DNA of 64,000 nt from JAICKM01 sp038228295 (GTDB taxonomy: Bacteria; Chloroflexota; Chloroflexia; QHBQ01; JAICKM01). Under the pieces are notes generated by a model. The model had not been told where the DNA came from and made no database searches. It saw nothing but the letters and a program-made list of their open reading frames with translations. The number at the start of each line of letters is the position of its first letter. Position 1 is the stretch's first letter. The DNA is taken from assembly GCA_038228295.1 (NCBI GenBank), contig JBBRPH010000021.1, positions 1 through 64,000 of the forward strand, in the 5' to 3' direction. The position numbers and the translations under genes were made by a program. Of this stretch, positions 1 to 7,771 are shown piece after piece.

Positions 1-82
1 GATCCACCAGATTCAACAAGCGGACGATCAGGGCACGCGTCGTCGGGTCGGGAAACGCGGCGAGGTCAATATCATCCAACAT
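1..82 (-). CDS. IS66-family transposase, N-terminal 27 codons only
   Basis: The gene runs off the left edge of the window. Read on the minus strand from the ATG at 82 it begins MLDDIDLAAFPDPTTR and continues ALIVRLLNLVD. From memory this opening is typical of IS66-type transposases (DDE enzymes that move the element by cut-and-paste). An in-frame ATG at 118 is possible, but a TACAAT -10-like box at 94-89 sits just upstream of the ATG at 82 and favours the shorter start. Only the first 27 residues are visible, so catalytic residues cannot be checked. The element end should lie between about 100 and 170, next to the peptidase remnant; I could not fix the terminal inverted repeat. Confidence 0.6.
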   Translation of the reverse strand, partial: MLDDIDLAAFPDPTTRALIVRLLNLVD

Positions 83-99
83 GGCCCGATTGTACCCGA

Positions 100-624
100 T
101 TGCGCGTTTCCGTGCCATCCCCCCCTTTTCTGAGCAGATACGATGCTTTCGCAGGAACAAATTGGAATTATCGGTTGCCCTTCTGGGAATACCATTATCC
201 GATGATGCGCGGATTGAATCGCTGGGGAGAGGGAAGTGAAAACGCGAGCTACGAAGCTATTGGATCACCCCAAGCCAACGCAATACCCGCCGACAACAAC
301 AGCGTGTTTCATGATCGTTTTATAGGCGATATAGACGGCAACTTCCCCATGGCTTTTGATGTCACTGAATTTGCTAATCCAGTAAACGGTCACTTGGTTG
401 GTCATCCTACAGACCGTGATATATATCACTGGATGGCTGTGCGTGGATACAGTACGGCTGGATATTACGGCCCTGGCTCTCCTGAGTACGTCCATTATAT
501 AGACTCGGTCTACGGTGCTAACCTAGAAGGACTGGGTTACAGAGTCTATCAGCCTAATAATAAAATAGAGATGAGCATAGTCTACCACATGATGACAGTC
601 CGCAATATTGGATACGTGTGGTAA
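100..624 (+). pseudogene. C39-like cysteine peptidase remnant, 5' end cut off at the IS border
   Basis: The frame holds the C-terminal part of a papain-fold C39-like peptidase. It has a His-containing strand (DRDIYHWMAVRGYS) followed by an Asp-containing one (YVHYIDSVYG), the order expected for the catalytic His and Asp. The region that should carry the catalytic Cys is missing: the frame runs back directly into the IS66-like element. The first residues (about 10, MRVSVPSPPFLS) are probably element sequence rather than original protein. Base composition is clearly lower in GC than the neighbours, suggesting acquired DNA. The family call rests on the His/Asp pattern only. Confidence 0.5.
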
Positions 625-716
625 TGGTGATATTTCCTTCACGGGGACCGCAAAGGACAGAGGGCAAGCGCACGCCTGCCCTCTACCCTCGGCTTCAACA
701 AGCACACTGGCTGCCT

Positions 717-2027
717 ATGTCTAAGCTGGCGCTGCTCTCAGTTCTCGGTCTAGTCGCTACTGCGCTGATGGGCTGCGATCTGTCACCAGTGGATAAGGCG
801 ACTCCTGTACGCAGCCACCCTGATCCCGTTCCAGTAAGTATTCTCCCGACAGGTACATTCATTATGTCAACAGCTGTGAGTGTACCAAGTAGCATCCTAC
901 CCAGTGAATCTGCCATGTCCTCGCTACCGGTTCCTATAGGCACCGTGCCTGCACAAGTCAGCCTCAACCTCGCGGATGCCTGGGGGCCGCAGGTGTTGAG
1001 CCAAACTCAGCGCCTGTCCGCGCACCTTATGGGTGCAGACCGGTTAGGTGTGCAGTCCATTGCACCTGACGGCGCTTTTCTGCTGGCGAGCGCCAATCCG
1101 CCCCTGCCAGCGGATGGTAGTAGCACCATCGCAGACAAACCCACCAAGCTCATCATAGTGGATCTGCCAAGCTTGCACGCGCACGATGTTGCTACGCCCG
1201 CTAAAGCAGGGGTTGTCCCCTATGGTGCGCGCATCGCTGAGAACTGGATCGTCTGGGCGCAAGCGCCCCAGGAGCCGGGATTCTTCTCCGACTGGGAACT
1301 CTATGCCTACAACCGGGCCGATGGGTCGATCAAGCAGTTGGCGAAGGCAGCGCATAACAAAGACGGTCTGCCGGTGCAGGGGAGCGATGGATCGCCTACT
1401 ATTGATCATGGTATCGTGGTGTGGGCTGAGGCCGTAGCGGATGCGGGCCAACCGTATCAAAACACCATAAAGGCGCTAGATTTAGCAAGCGGGCAGAGCC
1501 GCGTATTGTCTGCGGGTGGCTTTGCGCCGCGCATTTCCTGGCCGTATGCTGCATGGCTGGAGATCCGCGACCGGCCCGACACCACAGACCCACAAGGCAA
1601 AAGCGTGCAACGCACCGCCGTGATTGTGGTGCTGGACTTGCAGCATGGAACCAAGATGGAGTTAGTCAAACCGGATCGGCCGGTGGAGTTCGCTCTCTAT
1701 CGGGACTCGATTGCTTGGATCGGCACCAAGCGCGACCGTATCACGCTCACCAACGTCGCGGAAACCGTGGTGCAAGCCCTGCCTTTAGGCCGCCCCTCGA
1801 CTGTGTTTGAGCAATTGACCATGAATGATCGCCTAGTCGCGTGGTTGGGTGGAGAACAGCCGCAAGTGTGGGATCGGCGCAAGAATAATCTGATCACGCT
1901 AGGGCCGCATCTGTCGTCGGGTGGTCAGTTTGTGACCAATCAGCATCTCGTGTGGTTTGAGCAGACTGATTTTTCTCCGCAAGGATCGGCTACGATCAAC
2001 ATCTTGGATACCAGCCAGTTGCCCTAG
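717..2027 (+). CDS. Putative lipoprotein with a TolB/WD40-like beta-propeller
   Basis: The 436-residue protein starts MSKLALLSVLGLVATALMGC, a lipoprotein signal peptide with lipobox LMGC, so it should be lipid-anchored on the outer face of the membrane. A longer reading from 618 exists, but the signal peptide fixes the ATG at 717. After a Pro/Ser/Thr-rich linker of about 90 residues come repeated blade-like segments ending in a V-x-W or A-x-W motif: ENWIVWAQAP, HGIVVWAEAV, PYAAWLEIR, DSIAWIGTKR, DRLVAWLGGE, QHLVWFEQT. This spacing resembles TolB-type or PQQ-like propellers. No catalytic motif is visible; a binding or scaffold role is inference. A strong terminator follows. Confidence 0.6.
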   Translation: MSKLALLSVLGLVATALMGCDLSPVDKATPVRSHPDPVPVSILPTGTFIMSTAVSVPSSILPSESAMSSLPVPIGTVPAQVSLNLADAWGPQVLSQTQRLSAHLMGADRLGVQSIAPDGAFLLASANPPLPADGSSTIADKPTKLIIVDLPSLHAHDVATPAKAGVVPYGARIAENWIVWAQAPQEPGFFSDWELYAYNRADGSIKQLAKAAHNKDGLPVQGSDGSPTIDHGIVVWAEAVADAGQPYQNTIKALDLASGQSRVLSAGGFAPRISWPYAAWLEIRDRPDTTDPQGKSVQRTAVIVVLDLQHGTKMELVKPDRPVEFALYRDSIAWIGTKRDRITLTNVAETVVQALPLGRPSTVFEQLTMNDRLVAWLGGEQPQVWDRRKNNLITLGPHLSSGGQFVTNQHLVWFEQTDFSPQGSATINILDTSQLP

Positions 2028-2040
2028 CAAACACCCTCGT

Positions 2041-2077
2041 GGCCCGGTAGGCGGTTGGCCTGCCGGGCCGCTCTTTA
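2041..2077 (+). terminator. Rho-independent terminator after the propeller lipoprotein
   Basis: A 12-bp GC-rich stem (2041-2052 with 2058-2069, one G-U pair) with a 5-nt loop is followed by CTCTTTA. It lies 14 bp after the stop codon of the lipoprotein gene. Confidence 0.7.
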
Positions 2078-2145
2078 TCCCGTCACCCCTGCTGTTCCCA
2101 TTGCGGGGACAGACCTCCTCTGCCTTTCGGGGGACACAGCCCCCG

Positions 2146-2183
2146 CCTACCCCTTTGACCCTGCTGCGCGTATAATAGCAGCA
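2146..2183 (+). promoter_or_regulatory. -10 region upstream of the toxin-antitoxin module (copy 1 of a duplicated promoter)
   Basis: It holds a perfect TATAAT at 2171-2176 inside the 20-mer CTGCGCGTATAATAGCAGCA. TGCTGC and GCAGCA flank the -10 box as an inverted repeat. No convincing -35 is seen. The same 20-mer recurs at 2899-2918 upstream of the phospholipase-D-like gene, and flanking similarity extends to about 38 bp. Confidence 0.5.
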
Positions 2184-2305
2184 GGGATGGTTTTCGCACT
2201 AGCTTTGTGGAACCTATTGACAGGTGTGAACGTTCCCTCTATGATAACAACATAGCCTCACCCGACAAAGCCCAACGGACCACCAGGGAGGAGATTATAG
2301 GTACT

Positions 2306-2536
2306 ATGGCACAGCGTACAGCTAAAAAGCAAGGAGCGGTCGCGGTTACAGAGACCACGGATGCTTTCAGTGCTACCACCGGTAGTGTGGAAGCGCGTGA
2401 GGCAACGCGGCTATTTAACGAGGCATTGGCGGCAACGGACGAGCCGAGTGGGGTAGAGATCTATTTAGCGAGTCACGCCGCCTTAGCGCGCGAGTGGTCC
2501 ACGCCGGAAGAGGACGCAGTGTGGCAAGATTTGTGA
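2306..2536 (+). CDS. MazE-like antitoxin of a type II toxin-antitoxin pair
   Basis: A 76-residue protein preceded by a strong AGGGAGGAG Shine-Dalgarno about 12 nt before the ATG. The C-terminus (SHAALAREWSTPEEDAVWQDL region) matches the acidic tail seen in antitoxins next to MazF/PemK toxins; this tail normally wraps the toxin and blocks it. The N-terminal half is low complexity (Ala/Thr) and I see no clear DNA-binding fold. Its end overlaps the toxin start by 16 nt, as expected for a coupled pair. With the partner toxin frameshifted, its present role is uncertain. Confidence 0.6.
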   Translation: MAQRTAKKQGAVAVTETTDAFSATTGSVEAREATRLFNEALAATDEPSGVEIYLASHAALAREWSTPEEDAVWQDL

Positions 2537-2849
2537 AAGGCGCTGTCGTTGTCGTCCCTTTTCCGTACACGAATCTAAGCGCAGTTAAGAATCGCCCAGC
2601 CCTTGTAATAGCCACATTAGCGGGGCCGGACGTTTTGCTCTGTATGATTACGAGTCAGCCGGCCCCGATCCCGACTTTGTTGCCATTACTGCAAATGACA
2701 TAAATCCGCCCATCAATCGCAACAGTATAATCCGCCCTAGCCGCCTGTTCACGATGGATGCGACCCTGGTTATTAAACGAGCCGGCACCCTTAACTCCAC
2801 GAAATTAGCTCAAGTTACCGCTATGCTCACGGCAATTCTACAACGGTAG
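2521..2849 (+). pseudogene. MazF/PemK-family toxin, frameshifted
   Basis: It starts at GTG 2521, inside the antitoxin gene, and reads VARFVKGAVVVVPFPYTN, then NRPALVIATL and LLCMITSQ, the classic N-terminal half of MazF/PemK endoribonucleases (mRNA-cleaving toxins). After the SQP at about 2655-2665 the frame is lost and ends at 2703. The other frame continues perfectly as DPDFVAITANDINPP, then IIRPSRLFTMD and a C-terminal helix to TAG at 2847-2849. So one base has been lost, or two gained, within about ten bases of position 2662. The toxin is probably inactive unless this is a sequencing error. Confidence 0.75.
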
Positions 2850-2880
2850 GCTACCCGCCACGGTGATGTACGTCGTAATT

Positions 2881-2918
2881 CCTACCCCTCCGCCCCGTCT
2901 GCGCGTATAATAGCAGCA
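2881..2918 (+). promoter_or_regulatory. -10 region upstream of the PLD-like gene (copy 2 of a duplicated promoter)
   Basis: TATAAT lies at 2906-2911 within the same 20-mer, CTGCGCGTATAATAGCAGCA, as at 2164-2183. It sits about 60 bp upstream of the PLD-family start codon and is the likely promoter of that gene. Confidence 0.5.
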
Positions 2919-2968
2919 ACAGCGCGCCCTTCCACCTGTGAGGAAGGGCCGGTGGGAGAGGGAGGCGT

Positions 2969-4042
2969 ATGAACAATCTACAGACTTTGTTCCTGGAAGC
3001 CGGGGCGCAGAGCGCCGCCGACGTGGCGGGGCGGCTGGCGGGGTGGCTGGGGCAGGCCACACGCACCATTGATTTGGCGATCTACGATATGCACCTGACG
3101 GGCGCGGCGGCACAGGCGCTGGTTGGCGCGCTGCAAGCGCAGGCGCGGGCGGGAGTGCAGGTCCGCATCTGCTATGACATCGGCGACAACCCCGACCGGG
3201 CCCACCGCCTGGGCGCGCAGCCGCCCACCAGCGAGACGGGGCGCTTCCTGGCCGCCACGGCCCTACCCAACCGGGCGATCACCAGCGATGTGAACCTGAT
3301 GCACCACAAATACTGCATCCTGGATGCCTACACGCCGCAGGCGCAGGTCTGCACCGGCTCCAGCAACTGGACCGACGCGAGTTGGAGCCTGCAAGAGAAC
3401 AACCTGCTGTTCATCGCGTCGCCCACGCTCGCCAACTACTACGCACAAGATTTTCAGGAACTTTGGTCTACCGGCAACATCCAGACGACCGGCGCGTTGG
3501 ACACCGGGCGGGTGACGCTGGCCTATGGCAACCTGCCGGCGGCCACCACGGTCAGTTTCGCGCCGGGCCAGGGCACCTGGATCGACGCGGAAGTGGCCCA
3601 CCGGGTCGGCCGCGCGCAGCGCGAGGTGACGCTGGCCGTGGTGGTGCTGACTTCGGGCCATATCCTGGGCGCGCTGGGCGACCTGACGCAACGCGGCATC
3701 CCGATAGACGGCCTCTATGACCGCACGCAGATGGAAGGCGTGTACTATCAGTGGCAGCATAACCCGCACGCGGGCTGGAAAACGCCCGCCTTCCAGAGCC
3801 TCGTGCGCTACGGCAACCTGGCCGGCAAACGCAGCACGCCCTGGTCGCCCACCAGCGTACACGATTTTATGCACAATAAGCTGCTGATCGTAGACGACAC
3901 GGTGATCACCGGCAGCTACAACTTTTCGCGCAACGCGCAAGACAACGCCGAAAACATCCTGTTTATTGACAGCCCGCCGCTGGCCGCCGACTACCGCGCC
4001 TACATCCGGCGGCTAGCCGTGCGCTACGGCGCGCCTGCTTGA
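2969..4042 (+). CDS. Phospholipase D-like (HKD) superfamily protein
   Basis: A 357-residue protein with two HKD catalytic motifs, as needed for one PLD active site. The first is HHKYCILD (H112, K114, D119) followed by GSSNW; the second is HNKLLIVDD near residue 300, followed by GSYNFS. PLD-family enzymes cut or exchange phosphodiester bonds through a phospho-histidine intermediate. Substrates range from phospholipids to nucleic acids and cannot be told here. There is no signal peptide, so it is probably cytoplasmic, which slightly favours a nuclease-like or uncharacterised role. The start is backed by GGGAGAGGGAGG just upstream. Its stop codon overlaps the TTG start of the next gene (TTGA). 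Confidence 0.85.
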   Translation: MNNLQTLFLEAGAQSAADVAGRLAGWLGQATRTIDLAIYDMHLTGAAAQALVGALQAQARAGVQVRICYDIGDNPDRAHRLGAQPPTSETGRFLAATALPNRAITSDVNLMHHKYCILDAYTPQAQVCTGSSNWTDASWSLQENNLLFIASPTLANYYAQDFQELWSTGNIQTTGALDTGRVTLAYGNLPAATTVSFAPGQGTWIDAEVAHRVGRAQREVTLAVVVLTSGHILGALGDLTQRGIPIDGLYDRTQMEGVYYQWQHNPHAGWKTPAFQSLVRYGNLAGKRSTPWSPTSVHDFMHNKLLIVDDTVITGSYNFSRNAQDNAENILFIDSPPLAADYRAYIRRLAVRYGAPA

Positions 4043-6642
4043 GCCCGGCGCGCACCGTTGCCTTCAGCGCGCTAATCGCGCTGGCCGTGCTGCTAGGCGG
4101 CGGCATCATGCTAGGCGCGGTGGGGCCGGGCATTGAGATCCGCGCGCAGGATCAACTGCGCGCCGGCACCGACAGCGCGACCCTGGGGCCAGACGCCCAC
4201 CGCATCGAGCAGACCTTTCGCGCCGAGCAGGCCGGCCTCAGCACGGTCGCTGTCCAACTGGCGGCAATCAACACACTACCGACGGACGGCACGTTTCGTC
4301 TCTGGGCGGCGGACAGCGCCGGCCCACCGATCCTCAGCCTGCCGCTGCCCGCCGGCGATTTTAGCGGCAACCCCTATCTGGCCTTCCACTTCGTGCCGCT
4401 GGCCGACTCGGCGGGGCGCACCTACCGCTTCGAGATCGCGACGACGGAGCCGCTAGCGGCGGGGCTGGCGCTGCAAGTTGCGCCCTACGATGCGTACAGC
4501 GCAGGCGCGGTCGGCCTCGACGGCGTGCCCCAATCAGGCGATCTAACCTTTCGCACCTATTATACCTATAGTATCGCCGCTTTCGTCGCCGATTGCATTC
4601 ACGCCCTGACCGACCACAGCGGCAGCATCCTCACCAGCCTGCTGTTCCTGCTGCTGCCCGGTTTCGCCCTCAGCACGGCGCTAGCCGACTGGCCGCCGGC
4701 GCAGCGCCTAATCGCTGCGCCGGCGCTCACCTTGCTGATCTGGCCGGTGCTACTCGTCGTGCTGTGGACCGTAGGCCGCGGGCCGGCGGCTGGATGGCTA
4801 TTGGGCGCGGCGGCCTGGACGCTTAGCGGCCTCAGCGCGGCGTTCTTGCTCCTGCGCGTGGGGCGTACCAAGCTCTCAGCCGCTGCCAAAGGGATCGCGA
4901 TCCCGCCACGTTTCACGCCCTCCGCCTACGGCACCGCCCTGGTTGCCCTGCTAGGCATCACCCTTGCTAGTCGCTGGGTGACGATCCGCGATCTGGTGGC
5001 CGGTATGGGGCTAGATGCCTATCACCATACGCTGGTGACGCAACTGCTACTCGACCAAGGCGGGGTGCCGCGCAATTACGCGCCCTATGCGCCGCTGGCC
5101 TCGTTCACCTATCACTTCGGCTTCCATGCGTTGGCCGCCGCGCTGGGTCGGCTCACGCCCACCGCCTGGCCGGTAGCGCAACTGATGCCGCTGGCCGGGC
5201 AACTGGCGACCGCGCTGCCGGTGCTGACACTAGCGCTGTTCGGGGCGCGCGTGCTGGGTAATCGCTGGGTGGGCTTAGTGGCCGGCGGCTTGGCGGGCAC
5301 AGTGGCGATCTTCCCTGCGTTTTATGTCAACTGGAGCCGCTATACACAAGGATTGGGGCTGGCCCTGCTGCCGGTGGCCTGGGTGCTGCTGCTGGACGCG
5401 CTCTGCCCGGTGCAGCAGTGGCGGGTGGGCATGGCTCCGCTGCGTGGCGTGCGGCGCAGTGGGGGCCGGACGGCGGGGGCACCGTTAGCATTAGCGGCAG
5501 GCGCGGCGGCGGGGCTGTTCCTCACCCACTATCGCATCGCCGGGCTGTTCGCTAGCTATGCTGTGCTGCTCGTGCTGGGCATCGCCGGGCGCGTGGCGCG
5601 GGAGCCGGCAGGCACAGCACGCGGGCGCGCACTGGGAACGTTGGCCCAGCATGGGCTGGCGGTCACGGCCGGCACGGCGGGGTTGCTGTTGCCCTGGCTG
5701 CTCAACCTACGCGCCAACTTCACCACACGCTTCGCCGGCGCCGCCGACGCAAGCAACGCGCCTTATTACGACTGGCGGTTTATGCTCGGCGGCGGCGAGG
5801 GGCAGTTGGCCTATTGGTCCAGTGGTCTGCTGCTGGCGCTGGCCGCACTAGGATTGCTGCGCTGCTTGTGGCGGCGCGACTGGCCGGCCGTGGCGCTGGT
5901 CGTCTGGTTCGCAGGCCACCTGCTGTGGAGCAACCCCACTGCCATCCACTTGCCCGGCGCCGGTTATATTGACACGGTGACGGTGGTCACGTCGGGCTTT
6001 TTGCCGGTCTGCCTGCTAGCGGCCTATCCACTGGTGAGCGTGGGCGGATGGTTGTTGGGCTTGCGCCGCCTGCCGGGTGGGGCGGCGCCGTCGCCGGCCT
6101 GGCAGCCCGCTGTAGCCGGCATCTTGGCGGGGGCCGGGCTGCTGGTGGCGCTAGGCGGGGCGGTGCGTCTGCTGCCCATCCTCGATGTACGGCCCTATGT
6201 CACGCCGGCCGATCTCGCCGCCATGCAGTGGCTGGCAGGCCACACGCCGGCGGGCACGCTTATCGCGGGCAACGGCTTCGGCCAGCAGTGGGGGCCGGAG
6301 GCGGTGCAGGGATCAGACGCGGGGGTATGGACGCCCCTGCTAGCCGGTCGGCCTTCAACCCTGCCCCCGATCCCCGCCTACAATGAGCGCCCCGTGTCAC
6401 CCGCTTACATTCCGCAGGCTATCACCATCGTGCGCGACACCCAGGCGATCCTGGGACCGGCCGACTCGGCCGACGCGCTGAAAGGCTGGGCTGATCTGCG
6501 AGCGGCAGGCGTGGGCTATCTCTTTGTCGGCGCACGCGGCGGTATTCTGGACCCGGCTGTGCTGCTGGCGCGGCCCGATCAAGTGCAAGTGGCCTTCCAT
6601 CAAGACGATACCTGGGTGTTCGCCATACGCCCGGCGCGGTGA
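4039..6642 (+). CDS. Large polytopic GT-C-like membrane protein with an N-terminal beta-sandwich module
   Basis: An 867-residue protein starting at TTG in a 4-nt overlap with the PLD-like gene, so the two are translationally coupled. A signal-anchor helix (residues 8-30) leads into an all-beta extracytoplasmic module (about 50-175). A dozen or so membrane helices follow (about 190-720), and then an extracytoplasmic C-terminal domain. The loop GMGLDAYHHTLVTQLLL resembles the first-loop acidic motif of GT-C glycosyltransferases, which transfer sugars from polyprenyl-phosphate donors; donor and acceptor are unknown. The beta module also occurs inside the YfhO protein at 44.2-47.1 kb. Family placement beyond 'GT-C-like' is not secure. 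Confidence 0.7.
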   Translation: MSPARTVAFSALIALAVLLGGGIMLGAVGPGIEIRAQDQLRAGTDSATLGPDAHRIEQTFRAEQAGLSTVAVQLAAINTLPTDGTFRLWAADSAGPPILSLPLPAGDFSGNPYLAFHFVPLADSAGRTYRFEIATTEPLAAGLALQVAPYDAYSAGAVGLDGVPQSGDLTFRTYYTYSIAAFVADCIHALTDHSGSILTSLLFLLLPGFALSTALADWPPAQRLIAAPALTLLIWPVLLVVLWTVGRGPAAGWLLGAAAWTLSGLSAAFLLLRVGRTKLSAAAKGIAIPPRFTPSAYGTALVALLGITLASRWVTIRDLVAGMGLDAYHHTLVTQLLLDQGGVPRNYAPYAPLASFTYHFGFHALAAALGRLTPTAWPVAQLMPLAGQLATALPVLTLALFGARVLGNRWVGLVAGGLAGTVAIFPAFYVNWSRYTQGLGLALLPVAWVLLLDALCPVQQWRVGMAPLRGVRRSGGRTAGAPLALAAGAAAGLFLTHYRIAGLFASYAVLLVLGIAGRVAREPAGTARGRALGTLAQHGLAVTAGTAGLLLPWLLNLRANFTTRFAGAADASNAPYYDWRFMLGGGEGQLAYWSSGLLLALAALGLLRCLWRRDWPAVALVVWFAGHLLWSNPTAIHLPGAGYIDTVTVVTSGFLPVCLLAAYPLVSVGGWLLGLRRLPGGAAPSPAWQPAVAGILAGAGLLVALGGAVRLLPILDVRPYVTPADLAAMQWLAGHTPAGTLIAGNGFGQQWGPEAVQGSDAGVWTPLLAGRPSTLPPIPAYNERPVSPAYIPQAITIVRDTQAILGPADSADALKGWADLRAAGVGYLFVGARGGILDPAVLLARPDQVQVAFHQDDTWVFAIRPAR

Positions 6643-6659
6643 GCCGCGTGATCCGTCGG

Positions 6660-7307
6660 CTATGTCGGACGGCTGAGTCCTGTTAAATGGCTCGCGTCGT
6701 TGTAGCGATGTAGTCGCCAACGGGCGGTGTCGCCTTCCTTTTGCAGCTCCCAGTGGGTAATCGAAGTGTTCTGAGTGGCGAAATCAAAACTGGGCCAAGT
6801 GAGCGTGTTGAGGCCCAGGCAGTAGAGAAACGCCCTGTCAATCACCCCGCCGTGGCAAACCAGTGCCAGAGTTTGGTTGGGGTGCTCTTCAACTAGACGA
6901 TGCAAGGCGGTGCCGACACGTAGCATAAACTGGCCCCAATTTTCGCCGCCGGGGCCAATGGGGCGGAAGGGGTGCCGGGCTACGTCGGGGGCGCCGTATT
7001 GCGCCACATAATCGGTCCAGGCCATGCCGTCGGCCGCGCCATAGCGCATCTCTTGCAGCGCGTCGTCCGGTTGCACCGGCAGGTTCAACGCTGGGGCCAG
7101 GATGTCGGCGGTTTGTCGAGCACGGGGCAGACTACTGCTAATCAGATGGTCGGCGCGGATTTCGCCGCCTGCGACCAAGCGGTCGCGCAGCCTTTCGGCT
7201 TGGCGCACGCCGTAGGGGCTTAGACCAGCGGCGCCCCGCCAATCAGCCAAGTGTTGATGCACGGCAAACATCCCCTCGCCGTGGCGGATCAAATAGAGAT
7301 GGGTCAT
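6660..7307 (-). CDS. Histidine phosphatase (phosphoglycerate-mutase-like) family protein
   Basis: A 215-residue protein starting MTHLYLIRHGEG. The R8-H9-G10 motif carries the nucleophilic His, and LVCHGGVIDR supplies the second active-site His late in the fold. SSSLPRARQTADIL is the usual conserved helix. These enzymes remove phosphate from sugars, nucleotides or other small metabolites; the substrate is not deducible. The gene is convergent with the GT-C-like gene (18 bp between stops). A TATACT directly abuts the ATG on the minus strand, so the true transcription or translation start may be slightly different. Confidence 0.9.
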   Translation of the reverse strand: MTHLYLIRHGEGMFAVHQHLADWRGAAGLSPYGVRQAERLRDRLVAGGEIRADHLISSSLPRARQTADILAPALNLPVQPDDALQEMRYGAADGMAWTDYVAQYGAPDVARHPFRPIGPGGENWGQFMLRVGTALHRLVEEHPNQTLALVCHGGVIDRAFLYCLGLNTLTWPSFDFATQNTSITHWELQKEGDTARWRLHRYNDASHLTGLSRPT

Positions 7308-7406
7308 AGTATAAGCGCTCCTCGGTGTGAAGTTGACCCCAGCATATCACAACTAGCAGGGCGATAAATCAGGCTAGCGGCTGTTTATATTACAGGGAGA
7401 ATGCGC

Positions 7407-7412
7407 TATAAT
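7407..7412 (+). promoter_or_regulatory. -10 box (TATAAT) upstream of the Lys-rich small protein
   Basis: GCGCTATAATAG with a weak TTTATA 17 bp upstream (7384-7389). It would give a leader of about 180 nt before the ATG at 7599. Confidence 0.4.
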
Positions 7413-7598
7413 AGAAGGGTCAAGGGATGCAACAAAGGGTGCGCGGCGATGTGGCGGAGACTGTGAAACGTTGCACAAACTTGACAGCCGGCGAGGGTCG
7501 TGCTAGGATCACGCTACGCACACTGGCCGACGTGCCCCCGCCCACGACGGCGGGTTCCGACTACCGGTCCATGCACCTTGCGAAAGGGGAATATTCCG

Positions 7599-7694
7599 AT
7601 GGGCGACAAGAGTCCGAAAGACAAAGAGAAGAAAAAGCAGCCGAAGGATAAGAAGACTGCGCCGGCTCCCGCGACTGCGCCTCCCAAGCGATAA
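7599..7694 (+). CDS. 31-residue Lys-rich small protein (MGDKSPKDKEKKK type)
   Basis: The sequence runs MGDKSPKDKEKKKQPKDKK and then an Ala/Pro-rich tail ending PPKR. AAAGGGGA lies 8 nt before the ATG, and a TATAAT lies about 190 bp upstream. Small proteins opening MGDKSPK are, to my knowledge, annotated as hypothetical in several bacterial phyla; no function is known. It is highly basic and likely unstructured, so nucleic-acid or ribosome binding is a guess. A second Lys/Asp-only mini-protein lies at 15339. Longer in-frame starts upstream (7500) would read through non-coding-looking sequence. Confidence 0.65.
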   Translation: MGDKSPKDKEKKKQPKDKKTAPAPATAPPKR

Positions 7695-7704
7695 GCGCGT
7701 CGTT

Positions 7705-7744
7705 GCCGGGCAGCGCTACCTCTTGCGAGGAGGCGTTGCCCGGC
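7705..7744 (+). other. Long GC-rich hairpin between the small protein and the M24 peptidase
   Basis: The 12-nt arms 7705-7716 and 7733-7744 pair with a single G-U. The loop contains CCTC...GAGG, which could pair as well. There is no U-tract, so it is either a weak terminator or a leader structure; it ends 11 nt before the TAGGAGG ribosome-binding site of the peptidase gene. Confidence 0.5.
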
Positions 7745-7771
7745 ATTCTGCTGTTAGGAGGACTACCCCCT

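Noticed and set aside
2640..2680. Programmed frameshift in the MazF-type toxin
   Set aside because: No slippery heptamer or stimulatory structure is evident; a one-base change near a GC run is the simpler reading.
3263..3940. A 225-codon minus-strand frame opposite the PLD-like gene
   Set aside because: Antisense shadow; it shows no motif and lies entirely under the two HKD motifs of the real gene.
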